Source of the DNA: Oceanobacillus polygoni
GTDB lineage: Bacteria > Bacillota > Bacilli > Bacillales > Amphibacillaceae
Assembly: GCF_008304605.1 (NCBI RefSeq)
Contig: NZ_PIJY01000027.1
Span: 1 to 64,000 of the forward strand
Direction: 5' to 3'
Length of the DNA stretch: 64,000 nucleotides
Below are positions 41,124 through 50,736 of this stretch, piece by piece. Each line of letters starts with the position of its first letter. Positions within the stretch are counted from its first letter, which is position 1. The position numbers were made by a program, and so were the translations under genes. Below the pieces are notes generated by a model, which did no database searches, was not told where the DNA came from, and saw nothing but the letters and a program-made list of their open reading frames with translations.

Positions 41124-42131
41124 TCACGATGCAGGTCCACCCCAACGAATTGCAGTAGCAGCCCACGTATAGCCTGTTCCCGCAGAAACGATAACAGCGA
41201 TATCTCCATTCTTTAATAATCCGTTTCGTTGCGCTAAATGAAGCCCATAGCATGGATCAAGTGCAGACATATGTCCGTTCTGTGTTAGGTAAACCGCTTG
41301 TTCCTCTTTCAAGCCAACTGATTCAAGCATCTCACGGAACATTGATTTCTTTGTGTGCAGTGGCAAGAGCACTTTCAAGTCCTCAAGTTTTGCTCCACTC
41401 CTTTCTACAGCTTGTTTGATGACACGTGTAAAGTTCGGTATCGATACTGGGTCTAGTCTCTCTTTCATCCTTATTGGGTCGGGTACATCAAGATAATGTA
41501 GCTTTTTCTCTACGACCTCCGTACTGACTGGATGCACCGACCCTCCTCCTGGAACAAGTACATCACCACTAAAAGAACCATCCGTGATGATTGATGAAGC
41601 AAGAATTTCACTCGTTGTCGCATTTCTCGATACTAAGGCAGCAGCCCCACCATCAGCAAAATTAAACATAAATCGTGATCGTGGATTATCGTAATCAATT
41701 GTCATCGATTCCTTTGATCCACCAATGAGTAAAATATGATTAATCGTTTCATCAGAACGAATCATATCTTTTGCAACTTTGACTGCGATTGGAAAACAGG
41801 AGCTTACATTCATCATTTCAAAGGAATATGCATTACTCGTTCCTAGCTCATATTGTGCTTTCGAGGATGCTGTCCAAATCGGATAATCCTTGAAAGGACT
41901 CCCAAAATAGATGACAACATCTATAGCTTTTGGATCCATGTCCTTTAGAATTTTCTTACCCGCAGCAATTGCCAAATCCGATGCGTGCAAATGATCTGGA
42001 GCAATTCGCTTTTCATAGAGGCCAAATTTCCCAACAATAACCTGCTCTGGTATCCCCGTTTTCCCTGCCAAATCAACTGCAGTTTCTTTCAACGCTGGTT
42101 CATAAATACTGGTTGCTTGTATGCCAATCAT
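41124..42131 (-). CDS. KAS III-like thiolase-fold enzyme (paralog 2), Cys-His-His active site
   Basis: This 335-residue paralog of the protein at 35330-36337 has nucleophile Cys112 in VSSCFPIA, a histidine in LLPLHTKKS, and QNGHMSALDP where FabH has GNTSAAS; the Asn-to-His change is therefore shared. The ATG at 42131 follows AAGGAG within the end of the MaoC gene; a GTG at 42140 is an alternative. Two such proteins in one operon could form a heterodimer, or act on successive intermediates. Confidence 0.82.
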   Translation of the reverse strand: MIGIQATSIYEPALKETAVDLAGKTGIPEQVIVGKFGLYEKRIAPDHLHASDLAIAAGKKILKDMDPKAIDVVIYFGSPFKDYPIWTASSKAQYELGTSNAYSFEMMNVSSCFPIAVKVAKDMIRSDETINHILLIGGSKESMTIDYDNPRSRFMFNFADGGAAALVSRNATTSEILASSIITDGSFSGDVLVPGGGSVHPVSTEVVEKKLHYLDVPDPIRMKERLDPVSIPNFTRVIKQAVERSGAKLEDLKVLLPLHTKKSMFREMLESVGLKEEQAVYLTQNGHMSALDPCYGLHLAQRNGLLKNGDIAVIVSAGTGYTWAATAIRWGGPAS

Positions 42132-42136
42132 CGATT

Positions 42137-42541
42137 TCACTCCTTTTTTGGTAATTTCATAACTCCTTCGCCATCCAATACGATTTCTCCATGCTGATTC
42201 ATACAGGTCGTTGCTAGGGTTAGTAGCCTTTTTTCATCCTCTACCTTGATGACCTCTGCTCGGGCCGTAATCGTATCGCCAATGTAGACTGGCTTTTTAA
42301 AGTTTGAAGTTTGTGATACATAGACAGATCCGGGACCAGGCAAATGCATTCCTAATAATCTAGATAGGAAGCTTGCGGTGAGAAGCCCATGACTAATTCG
42401 CTCTCCAAAAAATGTCTCCTTTGCATACTCCCTATCTACGTGTATTGGATTATAATCTCCGCTTAGGCCTGCAAAAATAGTAAAATCAGTTTCTGTCACT
42501 GTCCTTGAAAACGCTGCTACATCTCCAACAATAAAATTCAT
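42137..42541 (-). CDS. MaoC-family enoyl-CoA hydratase
   Basis: The 134-residue hot-dog-fold protein shows the hydratase-2 motif: FAGLSGDYNPIHVDREYA, with catalytic Asp and His, and then ERISHGLLTASFLSRLLG. Members hydrate trans-2-enoyl-CoA to (R)-3-hydroxyacyl-CoA. It is placed between an acyl-CoA ligase and the KAS III-like gene, consistent with a beta-oxidation-like sequence. Confidence 0.9.
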   Translation of the reverse strand: MNFIVGDVAAFSRTVTETDFTIFAGLSGDYNPIHVDREYAKETFFGERISHGLLTASFLSRLLGMHLPGPGSVYVSQTSNFKKPVYIGDTITARAEVIKVEDEKRLLTLATTCMNQHGEIVLDGEGVMKLPKKE

Positions 42542-42569
42542 GTTATCACCTCTTTATCCTTATTCTTTC

Positions 42570-44072
42570 TTAGTAATTTGATGTTGGTAAATGAATTAAC
42601 TGACTAAGTTTTCTCTTATCTATTTTTCCTGTAGCATTTTTCGGCAGCTCTTCGATAATCCGAATATCTTTTGGTACTTTATAGGTTGCTAGTTTCTCTC
42701 TACAGTGTGCAATTATTTCCGTTTTACGTATTGTTTTTCCTTCTTTTAACGAGATAAATGCAATCGGTACCTCTCCCCACTTTTCATCTGCGATCGCAAT
42801 TACTGCACATTCATGGATTGCTTGAAGCTCATTGATTGTTTGTTCCACCTGCAATGGATAAATATTTTCCCCGCCGGATATGATCATATCTTTTTTTCTT
42901 CCGGCTACATAGATAAAACCTTCCTCATCCTGTCGCATTAGATCACCTGAATAAAACCACCCATTACGTATTGCTTCTTCTGTTTTGTCAGGTAGCCCCC
43001 AATATTCCTTCATCACGTTGGGACCCTTAATGATTAGTTCGCCGACTTCACCAGTCTCAACTGGATGACCTGTATCATCTACAAGGGCAATATCACAAAA
43101 CATTACCGGTTTTCCGATGGACCCTACCTTTCGCTTGTAGTCCTCCTTGGATAGCATCAAAATCGTTGGGGCAGTTTCCGTCATTCCCATCCCTTGTCCA
43201 AAAGGAAGATCACGGTCAATGAAAGAATGAATCAACTCTTTCGAACAAGGTGCACCACCACTATAGAACCACCTCACTGATGAGAAATCGGCTGTTTCAA
43301 ATAATGGGTGCTTACGAAGTGCGTCATGAATCGTCGGGACCCCCATAACGATCGTTACGCCATAGGTTTCAATTGAACGAATTGCCTGCTCGGGATTGAA
43401 TTTTCCAGGTATAACGATAGTTCCGCCTGTAAGTAATGTCGGAAATGCAAATAATCCAATTCCACCGATATGGAACAATGGAAGCAGCACATTAACAATA
43501 TCGGTTGATGTAATATCAATCGCATATTGATTATTGACCGCATTCCAAAACATATTCGCTTGCGTTAATACAGCCCCCTTCGGTCTACCTGTCGTTCCCG
43601 AGGTATAGCAAATAATAAACGGATCCATGCTCGGGTCTACTTCAACGGCTACTACTGGCTCCTCAATACCTATATTTCCAGCATCAAACGAGTAAGCGTT
43701 TTCATAATTGAACAAGTTTTTTATCTCCTGAAGTAATATCTCTGTCTCTGCTTCAAAAAGAATCATTTTCGTTCCACTATCTGTTAATTGAAACGCTAGC
43801 TCTGATGCACGTAAACGAATATTTAATGGTACTGCAATTAGTCCAAGCTGCGCAATCGCGAAATAGGAGATGATATATTCCTCCCGGTTCTGCGAAAGTA
43901 TTGCGACCCGATCGCCTTTTTCTAGTTGGTACTTGTTTTGCAATAATACGGCCATCGAATTGATTTTGTTGGAAAGTGCCTTGTAGGTATATTGATTGTG
44001 TTCACTTATTAGTGCGGTACGATTCGGCGTAATTAATCCTCGTTTATGGATCCAATAAGCAATCGACTCCAT
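42570..44072 (-). CDS. acyl-CoA synthetase (AMP-dependent ligase), second of two in the cluster
   Basis: This 500-residue ANL enzyme has ICYTSGTTGRPKGAVLTQ, MGMTETAP, NGWFYSGDLMRQDEEGFIYVAGRKKDMIISGGENIYPLQVE and the catalytic PKNATGKIDK lysine. It resembles the ligase at 31578-33068 in motif wording and length, but the two diverge in the pocket region around residues 190-300. It lies directly after the tetR gene (5-nt gap) and probably commits the imported acid to the pathway. Confidence 0.88.
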   Translation of the reverse strand: MESIAYWIHKRGLITPNRTALISEHNQYTYKALSNKINSMAVLLQNKYQLEKGDRVAILSQNREEYIISYFAIAQLGLIAVPLNIRLRASELAFQLTDSGTKMILFEAETEILLQEIKNLFNYENAYSFDAGNIGIEEPVVAVEVDPSMDPFIICYTSGTTGRPKGAVLTQANMFWNAVNNQYAIDITSTDIVNVLLPLFHIGGIGLFAFPTLLTGGTIVIPGKFNPEQAIRSIETYGVTIVMGVPTIHDALRKHPLFETADFSSVRWFYSGGAPCSKELIHSFIDRDLPFGQGMGMTETAPTILMLSKEDYKRKVGSIGKPVMFCDIALVDDTGHPVETGEVGELIIKGPNVMKEYWGLPDKTEEAIRNGWFYSGDLMRQDEEGFIYVAGRKKDMIISGGENIYPLQVEQTINELQAIHECAVIAIADEKWGEVPIAFISLKEGKTIRKTEIIAHCREKLATYKVPKDIRIIEELPKNATGKIDKRKLSQLIHLPTSNY

Positions 44073-44077
44073 TTGAT

Positions 44078-44677
44078 TTACCCCCTGCCACGAATTCCGT
44101 GAAAGATTATTTCCATCGCTTCATCAAATACATCCTCTGGTACGAGCTTATCCTCCCAAAGCACCCAGCGCATTCCAATAAATTGTCCAATTCCCATTAA
44201 ACAATAGGCTACTGTTTCTGGATTTAGCGGTTTACAATCTCCAGTATCAATCGCTGTTTCGATGGAGCTGACAAATCCAGCAGCAATTTTCTCGTAATAC
44301 CAGCGATAAAGTTCGTTATCCACTAATACGGATTGCTGTACAATGCTATATAAATTACGATGGTTCATTACCCACTTAAAAAATGCGAAGTATCCCGCAC
44401 GTTGTTTTTCCTCAAATGTGGTTTCTTCTTCCATTGCTTGTTTAATCGCATAACGAAAATCCGAACTTAGTTGGTAAATTAACTCATCAAAAATTGCCTT
44501 TTTCGTCGGAAAATAATTGTAAAACGTTCCTTGTGCTACCCCAGTCCGTACTGTAATCTCAGCAATCGATGCCTCAAAGTATCCCTTTTCTCCAAAGATC
44601 TGCTCTGCGGTTGCTAATATTTTCTGCCTCGTTTTCATTCCTTTTTTAGTTAATTGTGTTTCTTTCATTTCTGACAT
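44078..44677 (-). CDS. TetR/AcrR-family transcriptional regulator
   Basis: The 199-residue protein has the TetR HTH (RQKILATAEQIFGEKGYFEASIAEITVRTGVAQGTFYNYFPTKKAIF) and a ligand domain resembling FadR/YfiR-type repressors that sense acyl-CoA. The ATG at 44677 follows GAGGGG; a GTG at 44686 is possible. It is the first gene of the catabolic operon, so it probably represses the whole unit until an acyl-CoA inducer forms. Confidence 0.9.
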   Translation of the reverse strand: MSEMKETQLTKKGMKTRQKILATAEQIFGEKGYFEASIAEITVRTGVAQGTFYNYFPTKKAIFDELIYQLSSDFRYAIKQAMEEETTFEEKQRAGYFAFFKWVMNHRNLYSIVQQSVLVDNELYRWYYEKIAAGFVSSIETAIDTGDCKPLNPETVAYCLMGIGQFIGMRWVLWEDKLVPEDVFDEAMEIIFHGIRGRG

Positions 44678-44816
44678 ATGAATCACCCCTCATTTTTAGA
44701 TTATAAATAATTATCTAAAAATTTTCAAGTATTTTTTAATTTTTTTCCCAAAGTAGGAAAATGAATGTTTTTTTGTAAACTAACTACAAATAGAAAAGCC
44801 TTTGAAGAGAGTTGGA

Positions 44817-44849
44817 AAGAAAAAATGCATCCAACGAATCTGGATGCAT
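44817..44849 (-). terminator. terminator of the STAND/SARP regulator gene
   Basis: ATGCATCCA pairs with TGGATGCAT and is followed on the minus strand by TTTTTTC. It separates the regulator from the tetR operon, whose promoter must lie in the A+T-rich 44690-44815. Confidence 0.88.
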
Positions 44850-44869
44850 GTTATTTTTCTACCGAGGAC

Positions 44870-47800
44870 TTAATACTCCAATTCCTCTGAATCCATAATG
44901 AGTTCATACATTTCATTTGTTTGCTGCATCGGCTCGACACCTAATTCTACTTCTAGCACTTCACAGCATTTCTCATACCATCGAATCGCTTGTGGACGAT
45001 TATTAGTTTGGTAATAGCAATACATCATCAAACGGTATGCTTCCTCCCACGTGGGGTCTAGATTCAAGATTTTTTCACAGCACTCTATACACCGATGGAA
45101 ATCTAGTAATCGGATGGCATGCTGGGCTAGTCTTTCTGCGCCACGTAAAAACAACTGTCGTAAACGTTCTCTTTCAGCATTACACCAGCTGATAAAACGA
45201 AGATCTGCTAAATAATCACCTTGATATAATGTTAATCCTTTTTCTAATAATGCTGTTGCGTGCTTTGGATTACTTTCTTCCAGACCCTTTACGACTTGTG
45301 CTTCAAATAGAATCGTATCTAATTCATACACTGAATTGGGATTAATTCCGTAAGAACTACCTTCTCGAATAATAAAGAAGGATTCCTCTCTTGCCTTCCG
45401 ATGTGGTTCTAATACCTTTAATAGAGCATTGAGCGCTACTTTAAAATTTTTATTTGCTGTTTTTTCATCCTGGTCTGGCCATAGATATTGAAAAATCTCT
45501 TCCCTTTGTAATTTTACGTTGCGATTGGTTATAAAAAGTTCAAACAATTCCTTAGCCTTCCCACGCTGCCAATCATGTGGCTCGATTTGCTTTGTACCTA
45601 GCCATAGCTTGAATTGCCCTAACGTGTGAATCACTAATGTGTATCCAGGATGATTTTTAACGGTTCCATCGAGTCCAAGATCAGACAGTATGCGCGTAAC
45701 AAATACGGTCTCGATATCCAACTGCTTCGCTTTCAATAGCATCGGTGCTATGTTTTGCATATCGAGTGGACCAAAGGTCGTCCTTCTTTTCAGGAAAAAG
45801 TCATATGCTTCAGCTTGGACCACTTTCAGAAACGCTATCATTTCCTCCTTAAATACATCCACCTCTCCCTTTTCAAATGCGATGTACGCTGACCAAAAGG
45901 AGGTAACCATCAAGCCATATCGATCCCCACAAGCATTCATATCTGCTCTGATTTGTTCAATCGTTTGGATTGCTTGCTCGTAATTCATTCGATACACTTC
46001 TGTTATCGCAATACCCAGCTTAATTAATGCACTTAACCAGCGATCATTTACCTTCTCTGTTTCCAGTAATCCTAGATTTGCATTGTCCATTGCGAAGGTG
46101 TAAGCTTGCTGCTTCCCATAGAGTATAGCAAGCCCCATATATGGCTCTGCCTTGCCTCGAGATACGTTGATCTTCTCCATTATATCAAGAGCAGTTTGAT
46201 AGCATTGAATTGCTAATTCATGATCATATTGATTGATTAATTGAACCGCATGTCCCAATCGCATCCAGCCACATGCTTCAACAAAAGGTGATTGAATCGC
46301 TAATCCTAATTGAATGCTATCTGTTGCTAACTGTTTACTTGCTTTGGCATTGCCCATAAAAGCTTCGATAATCGATAAAATTAAGTTGGTTTCTCGATGA
46401 GATTGTGGCAAATGCTCCTTCTCACTTCCTGCATTTTGCTGTTTACGTGCAATTAAAATCTCCTTTGCTTGCGCAAGCCTTCCTGTCCTCAAATATATTC
46501 TCGCTTGTAAATTACTTTCTTCTAATGGCAGGTTTAAACGCTTTGCACGATCATACCAAGCCTCTGCCTTTACCGCTTGACCGGCATTCAATAAATTCTC
46601 AGCCATTAATACATATAGTTGTGCCATTTCTTCCTTTGGTGCGGTTGCTTTTTCCCGCAATTGAATGGCCTGGTTCACAAAGCGCTCTGCCTGGTCCGGC
46701 TGAATCGTGTCCAAATATATACGTGCCTTTCCCTCTAACGCAAGACTCCTCATATAGTTATGTGCTTCATCCTCTTTTTCTATTGCATCAATCATCGCAT
46801 TATAGCTCTGTTCTGCTTGGTTATATAATGATCTGTACCGTTCAATTTCTCCTTGATAAAAATAAAGCACCGGAAAATGTTGTTTATAGCTAGCTGAGAG
46901 GTCCACTAATAGATCATATAAAGCTTGCAGTCTGCCAGATTGAAGCATTGCTAGTCCATGCTCGTTTAATATTGAAGCAATAGCTTGTGATTCATCTATC
47001 TTCTGATAATGATACAGCGCAGATTCTAAGTCCCCTGCTTGCTTATAATAGTTCGCTGCTCGTTTATGTAGGTGTCTGAATTCGCTTTCATGTTTTCGCA
47101 TAAATAAATTCTCTAAAAATGACTGAAACAATGCATGATAACGATAAACGTTTCCTTCCCCTTCTTCAATGAACAGATTTTGTTCGACAAGTCCGACTAA
47201 AATTTCTTCCGACCCTTGAATCTCAAGCACCCGATCACAAATAGCAGGAGATAAAACATGTAGTATACTAGATTGCATGAGAAACTGCTGTGTAATTAAT
47301 GACTGTTTGGATAATACCTCTGAAGCCAAATAAGCAAATAAATCCTTTAACGATTTCTTATGATTTTGTAAAATCGCTGTAATAGAAGTATTCTCGGCGA
47401 TTTGTTGAGCTAACATGTTGAATGCGATTGCCCATCCTTCTGTAATACGATAAATTTTCGCTATCTCATCCTCTGAAACATCAACCTGGTATATTTCCTC
47501 TAGAATATAAGACATTTCAGCAGGTGAAAGCACGAAATCAAATTGTGTTAGCTCTAGTAATTCCCCTTGTCCTCTTAATTTCGGAAGAACATCCCAACGC
47601 GGCTTTTTTCTACTTGATACAAGCAGATGTAAATTCGACGGTATATATTCGATTACGTACAAAAGCCATTTTTCAATTTCACTCGAATTCATCACAAGGT
47701 GGAAATCATCTAAAATTATAATAACTTCTTCATTAAGCTCCAACACTTCATTAATAAAGAAAGTTGCTAGTGAATAAATTTCTTCCACGGTCATATAGTT

Positions 47801-48118
47801 ATCTAGCCGCGTTAGTTCCTTTTCGATTGAATCACCAAACCTCGGGTGACCTTTCCGAATAGACCCGATGAGCTTTGTTAGAAACGGAAAGAGATCGTCA
47901 TCATTTGGTGAAATGGAATACCAACAGACAGCTGTATTTCTATTTTTAGCAAAAAGAGATAATGCTGTGCTTTTACCATATCCAGCGCCAGCGTACAATA
48001 ATGTTAACGGGTACTCCGGTATATGCATGAGCTTCTTATTCAAATGACTGCGCTGGACAAATCGATCACGTATTGGTGGCGGTGAAAGCTGACTATGAAT
48101 GATTGGTATATTTCTCAT
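44870..48118 (-). CDS. large STAND-ATPase transcriptional activator with C-terminal SARP/BTAD domains
   Basis: The 1082-residue protein has a MalT-like N-terminal NTPase module (Walker A AGAGYGKST at residues 43-51, Walker B IIILDDFH near 135, then VSSRKKPRWDVLPKLRG), a winged-helix-like arm, many TPR-like repeats across about 350-780, an OmpR-type winged helix (FELFITNRNVKLQREEIFQYLWPDQDE, about 840-890) and a bacterial transcriptional activation domain at the C terminus. Such proteins are signal-gated ATP-dependent activators. Being next to the catabolic cluster, it may activate that cluster on sensing substrate. The ligand is unknown. Confidence 0.85.
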   Translation of the reverse strand: MRNIPIIHSQLSPPPIRDRFVQRSHLNKKLMHIPEYPLTLLYAGAGYGKSTALSLFAKNRNTAVCWYSISPNDDDLFPFLTKLIGSIRKGHPRFGDSIEKELTRLDNYMTVEEIYSLATFFINEVLELNEEVIIILDDFHLVMNSSEIEKWLLYVIEYIPSNLHLLVSSRKKPRWDVLPKLRGQGELLELTQFDFVLSPAEMSYILEEIYQVDVSEDEIAKIYRITEGWAIAFNMLAQQIAENTSITAILQNHKKSLKDLFAYLASEVLSKQSLITQQFLMQSSILHVLSPAICDRVLEIQGSEEILVGLVEQNLFIEEGEGNVYRYHALFQSFLENLFMRKHESEFRHLHKRAANYYKQAGDLESALYHYQKIDESQAIASILNEHGLAMLQSGRLQALYDLLVDLSASYKQHFPVLYFYQGEIERYRSLYNQAEQSYNAMIDAIEKEDEAHNYMRSLALEGKARIYLDTIQPDQAERFVNQAIQLREKATAPKEEMAQLYVLMAENLLNAGQAVKAEAWYDRAKRLNLPLEESNLQARIYLRTGRLAQAKEILIARKQQNAGSEKEHLPQSHRETNLILSIIEAFMGNAKASKQLATDSIQLGLAIQSPFVEACGWMRLGHAVQLINQYDHELAIQCYQTALDIMEKINVSRGKAEPYMGLAILYGKQQAYTFAMDNANLGLLETEKVNDRWLSALIKLGIAITEVYRMNYEQAIQTIEQIRADMNACGDRYGLMVTSFWSAYIAFEKGEVDVFKEEMIAFLKVVQAEAYDFFLKRRTTFGPLDMQNIAPMLLKAKQLDIETVFVTRILSDLGLDGTVKNHPGYTLVIHTLGQFKLWLGTKQIEPHDWQRGKAKELFELFITNRNVKLQREEIFQYLWPDQDEKTANKNFKVALNALLKVLEPHRKAREESFFIIREGSSYGINPNSVYELDTILFEAQVVKGLEESNPKHATALLEKGLTLYQGDYLADLRFISWCNAERERLRQLFLRGAERLAQHAIRLLDFHRCIECCEKILNLDPTWEEAYRLMMYCYYQTNNRPQAIRWYEKCCEVLEVELGVEPMQQTNEMYELIMDSEELEY

Positions 48119-48234
48119 TTTTCAAACCTCCTTCCCGAATTATTTTTATTTTCTATTATTTTATCATACCATTCTTTTCCTATAAATTGATTTGTATTTT
48201 ATGAATCTATAGCGTCTAACCATTCATATAAATA

Positions 48235-48258
48235 ATGAGTAGACATATGTCTACTCAT
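48235..48258 (-). terminator. perfect palindromic hairpin at yebE stop codon
   Basis: ATGAGTAGACAT is perfectly inverted around the centre and contains the yebE stop. The minus strand continues TATTTAT. Confidence 0.6.
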
Positions 48259-48886
48259 TTCTTTCCTTTTCTTGATTTACGGAATTGGAATCTTCATCCC
48301 GTTCTATTTGCTTTTTCGCCGCTTCACCAGCAGCTTTTTTCTTCGGATTCATCAGTTTTCCTTTGCGAACCTGCTTGACCCAGAATCCTCCATGTATTCG
48401 TTTAGGTTCATAGGATATGATAAATGCTTTCGGATCTATTTCCTGGATCAATTCGTATAGCCTTAACTCATATTTTCTCGGGGTGAGAATTGATATCGAT
48501 AACCGATCCCCGTCCATCCCGTACGATGACCAGCTTGTGACTCCATATCCTTTTTCTCTAATTCTCCTTGTAAATTTAAGGTCAGGGTTGGTGGAAACAA
48601 CATTGACGGTTATGTAACCAAGTGCCAGCTTTTCTTCAATAATGGAGCCAATAATTAATCCCGTACCAAACCCAAGTGCATAAGCAAGCAAGTTTTGGAT
48701 TTCATTTAAATTATCTAGTACAAGTCCCAAACCAACAATATATACGGTTATCTCAAATACACTGACAAAAGCAGCAATATATTTACGTCCTTTAAGTGTC
48801 AAAATCATTCGGATAGTCATTAATGATACATAGACAACATTAACAGCAAAAATAATTGCAAGCATGATTAATGCATTACTAAGCAA
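48251..48886 (-). CDS. UPF0316/DUF2179 membrane protein YebE
   Basis: The 211-residue protein has three N-terminal membrane segments (about 5-25, 38-58, 65-85) and a cytoplasmic DUF2179 domain ([15 protein letters not shown] ... [15 protein letters not shown] ... [15 protein letters not shown]). A charged C-terminal tail of about 35 residues is longer than in B. subtilis YebE. In B. subtilis it lies near purE; here 19 kb separates them, consistent with the region between having been inserted. Function is unknown. Confidence 0.85.
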   Translation of the reverse strand: MLSNALIMLAIIFAVNVVYVSLMTIRMILTLKGRKYIAAFVSVFEITVYIVGLGLVLDNLNEIQNLLAYALGFGTGLIIGSIIEEKLALGYITVNVVSTNPDLKFTRRIREKGYGVTSWSSYGMDGDRLSISILTPRKYELRLYELIQEIDPKAFIISYEPKRIHGGFWVKQVRKGKLMNPKKKAAGEAAKKQIERDEDSNSVNQEKERNE

Positions 48887-48923
48887 TAGGATTCCTCCTT
48901 AGATATCTTTCTTTTTAGAGGTT

Positions 48924-48972
48924 GTTCAAAAGTCCAGTAAAAATGACATATCGATTTTTTTATTTTTTGAAC
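48924..48972. repeat. short relative of the 14730-14919 element
   Basis: It starts GTTCAAAAGTCCAGTAAAAA, closely matching the start of the 190-bp element, and ends TTTTTTGAAC as the inverse. At 49 bp it is an internally deleted copy lacking the structured core. Confidence 0.6.
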
Positions 48973-49184
48973 ATGCACTTTTAGAATACCTCATTTTAAA
49001 CTTAATTTGTACCATTGCACGAAATATTTTTATGAGGAGGCCTTTTCCATATAGGGGGGTAAAATTCCTTCCCTTCCAGACATACCTAATTGGTGTCCCG
49101 CGCGAAAAGCAAAGACACCAATCATGGAATCCATTCCCTTTTTTATCATCCAAGGTAGCAGAACTGGCGTACCTCAGTCTACTA
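48973..49184. other. intergenic region yebE-Nramp gene
   Basis: No convincing gene is seen. A hairpin ATTGGTGTC/GACACCAAT (about 49089-49124) lies downstream of the Nramp gene without a T-run. A 75-codon minus-strand frame through it has no family features and runs into the repeat at 48924. Confidence 0.4.
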
Positions 49185-50444
49185 TCATGCTAAAAGTTGT
49201 TGAATGGCGGTAACAAGACTATACGTACCGAGGACCAAACAGATTAGGACAACAAACCAACCAATCACATTTACCTTTATGGAGTTGCTATATCTGCCAA
49301 GTGTTTTTTTATTGTTCATAATAATCATTAACAAGATCGCAATACCAGGTAAGAGGATGCCATTTAGCGCTTGAGCAAAAAGAAGTACATCCATCGGTTG
49401 GAAATTAAAGGTAAAGGTAATGATTCCAATGAGGATAACAGAAGCGAAGACTGCTTTAAAACGCCAATTCTTCATCCCATTTTCCCACTTTAGCATACCA
49501 CTAACCGTAATCGCTGCTCCCAGAGCTGATGCAGTAGCAGAAGAAAACCCTGCTGAAAAGATACCAATGGCAAGAAAAGCCTCTGCATAGCTTCCTAAAA
49601 GCGGCTCTAATTGTACCGCTAAATCGACAACACTTCCAACTTCGAGTCCTCTCATTAATGTACCGGATGTAATTAAAATAGCTGCTGTGATTAAGCCTCC
49701 AACACCAATCGATAGATAAATATCCCAACGAGACTTTTTCAAATGCTCAGGCTTATTCCATCTTTCCTGCACAGATGTCGAGTGGATAAATAAGTTATAC
49801 GGTACAACCGTCGTTCCGATTAAAGCAATAACGGTAATAATGGATCCCAGCGGAATAGTCGGCACAAACATTCCAGTAAGGATTCCTCCAATATCCGGCT
49901 TTGCTACAAACATGGTTGTAATAAAAATAACACTCATGAGAACGACAAATACAATCATTAATTTTTCAATTAATTTATAGCTTCCAGTTAATCCTAGGAT
50001 TAGGATAATAACACCAACGATGGGACCAATCATATTAACCGACCCACCTGTTAATGCGGCTATTCCCAATGATGTTCCATTCAAATCACCACTCATATAC
50101 GCTGCGCAACCTATCGAAATGGCTATGATTACAAACCAAATCACACTATATTTAATAATAGGATTTGCAAATTGATCTCTTATCGCCTCTGCCAAACCTT
50201 TTTGTGCGATAATTCCCAGTCGAGCTGACATTTCCTGCAAAACCATTGTAGCAATGATCGAAAATACAACTGCCCAAACAAGCGCGTAACCGAATGATGC
50301 ACCAGCCTGTGTTGCAGTTGTTACTGTCCCTGGCCCAACAAATGATGCAGCAATTATAGCCCCTGGACCAACACTCTTTAGTTTGTCTATAATTGTATTC
50401 TTCCTACCTTCTGACCCTTCATTTTCTTGCTGGGATAAACCCAA
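49185..50444 (-). CDS. Nramp-family divalent metal transporter with atypical metal-site motifs
   Basis: The 419-residue protein has about eleven membrane segments and the Nramp fold. In transmembrane helix 1 the canonical DPGN is replaced: SFVGPGTVTTATQAG. In helix 6 the canonical MPHN reads VPYNLFIHSTSVQERW, so the soft-metal-binding methionine is Val. Such changes mark Nramp-related proteins that do not use Mn/Fe in the ordinary way, some of which carry Mg. It should not be labelled mntH without testing. It is a single-gene unit. Confidence 0.85.
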   Translation of the reverse strand: MGLSQQENEGSEGRKNTIIDKLKSVGPGAIIAASFVGPGTVTTATQAGASFGYALVWAVVFSIIATMVLQEMSARLGIIAQKGLAEAIRDQFANPIIKYSVIWFVIIAISIGCAAYMSGDLNGTSLGIAALTGGSVNMIGPIVGVIILILGLTGSYKLIEKLMIVFVVLMSVIFITTMFVAKPDIGGILTGMFVPTIPLGSIITVIALIGTTVVPYNLFIHSTSVQERWNKPEHLKKSRWDIYLSIGVGGLITAAILITSGTLMRGLEVGSVVDLAVQLEPLLGSYAEAFLAIGIFSAGFSSATASALGAAITVSGMLKWENGMKNWRFKAVFASVILIGIITFTFNFQPMDVLLFAQALNGILLPGIAILLMIIMNNKKTLGRYSNSIKVNVIGWFVVLICLVLGTYSLVTAIQQLLA

Positions 50445-50673
50445 TTAACTCACCTCAGTTTATTCTTTTTTAATCCCTATGTTCCGAATTGCTTGTATAT
50501 GTATGACAATCTGTTAACAAGCTGGATTGCTACATATTTTTTCTACTACCCTTCTTAAATAGTAGTAAAACAAGATTTTAAGAGAACGATAGTGAATAAA
50601 GCTAGATCAAAAGGCGTTTACTTGGGGAAAACGGAAGGCTCGGTACTGGCTTAAAAGCTTACTCCTTACATTA

Positions 50674-50707
50674 CAAAAGGAATGGCTACTTCTAGGAACC
50701 ATTCCTT
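50674..50707 (-). terminator. terminator after the MOSC gene
   Basis: AAGGAATGG pairs with CCATTCCTT and is followed by TTG on the minus strand, about 30 nt after the MOSC stop codon. Confidence 0.65.
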
Positions 50708-50736
50708 GATTCATTCCTATTTATTTGTAAGATAAC

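Noticed and set aside
46405-46893. Plus-strand 162-codon frame opposite the STAND regulator
   Set aside because: It is an antisense shadow of a well-supported gene, with low-complexity Leu/Ser/Pro composition.
48926-49153. 75-codon minus-strand frame
   Set aside because: It overlaps the short repeat at 48924-48972 and a hairpin, and has no recognised domain.
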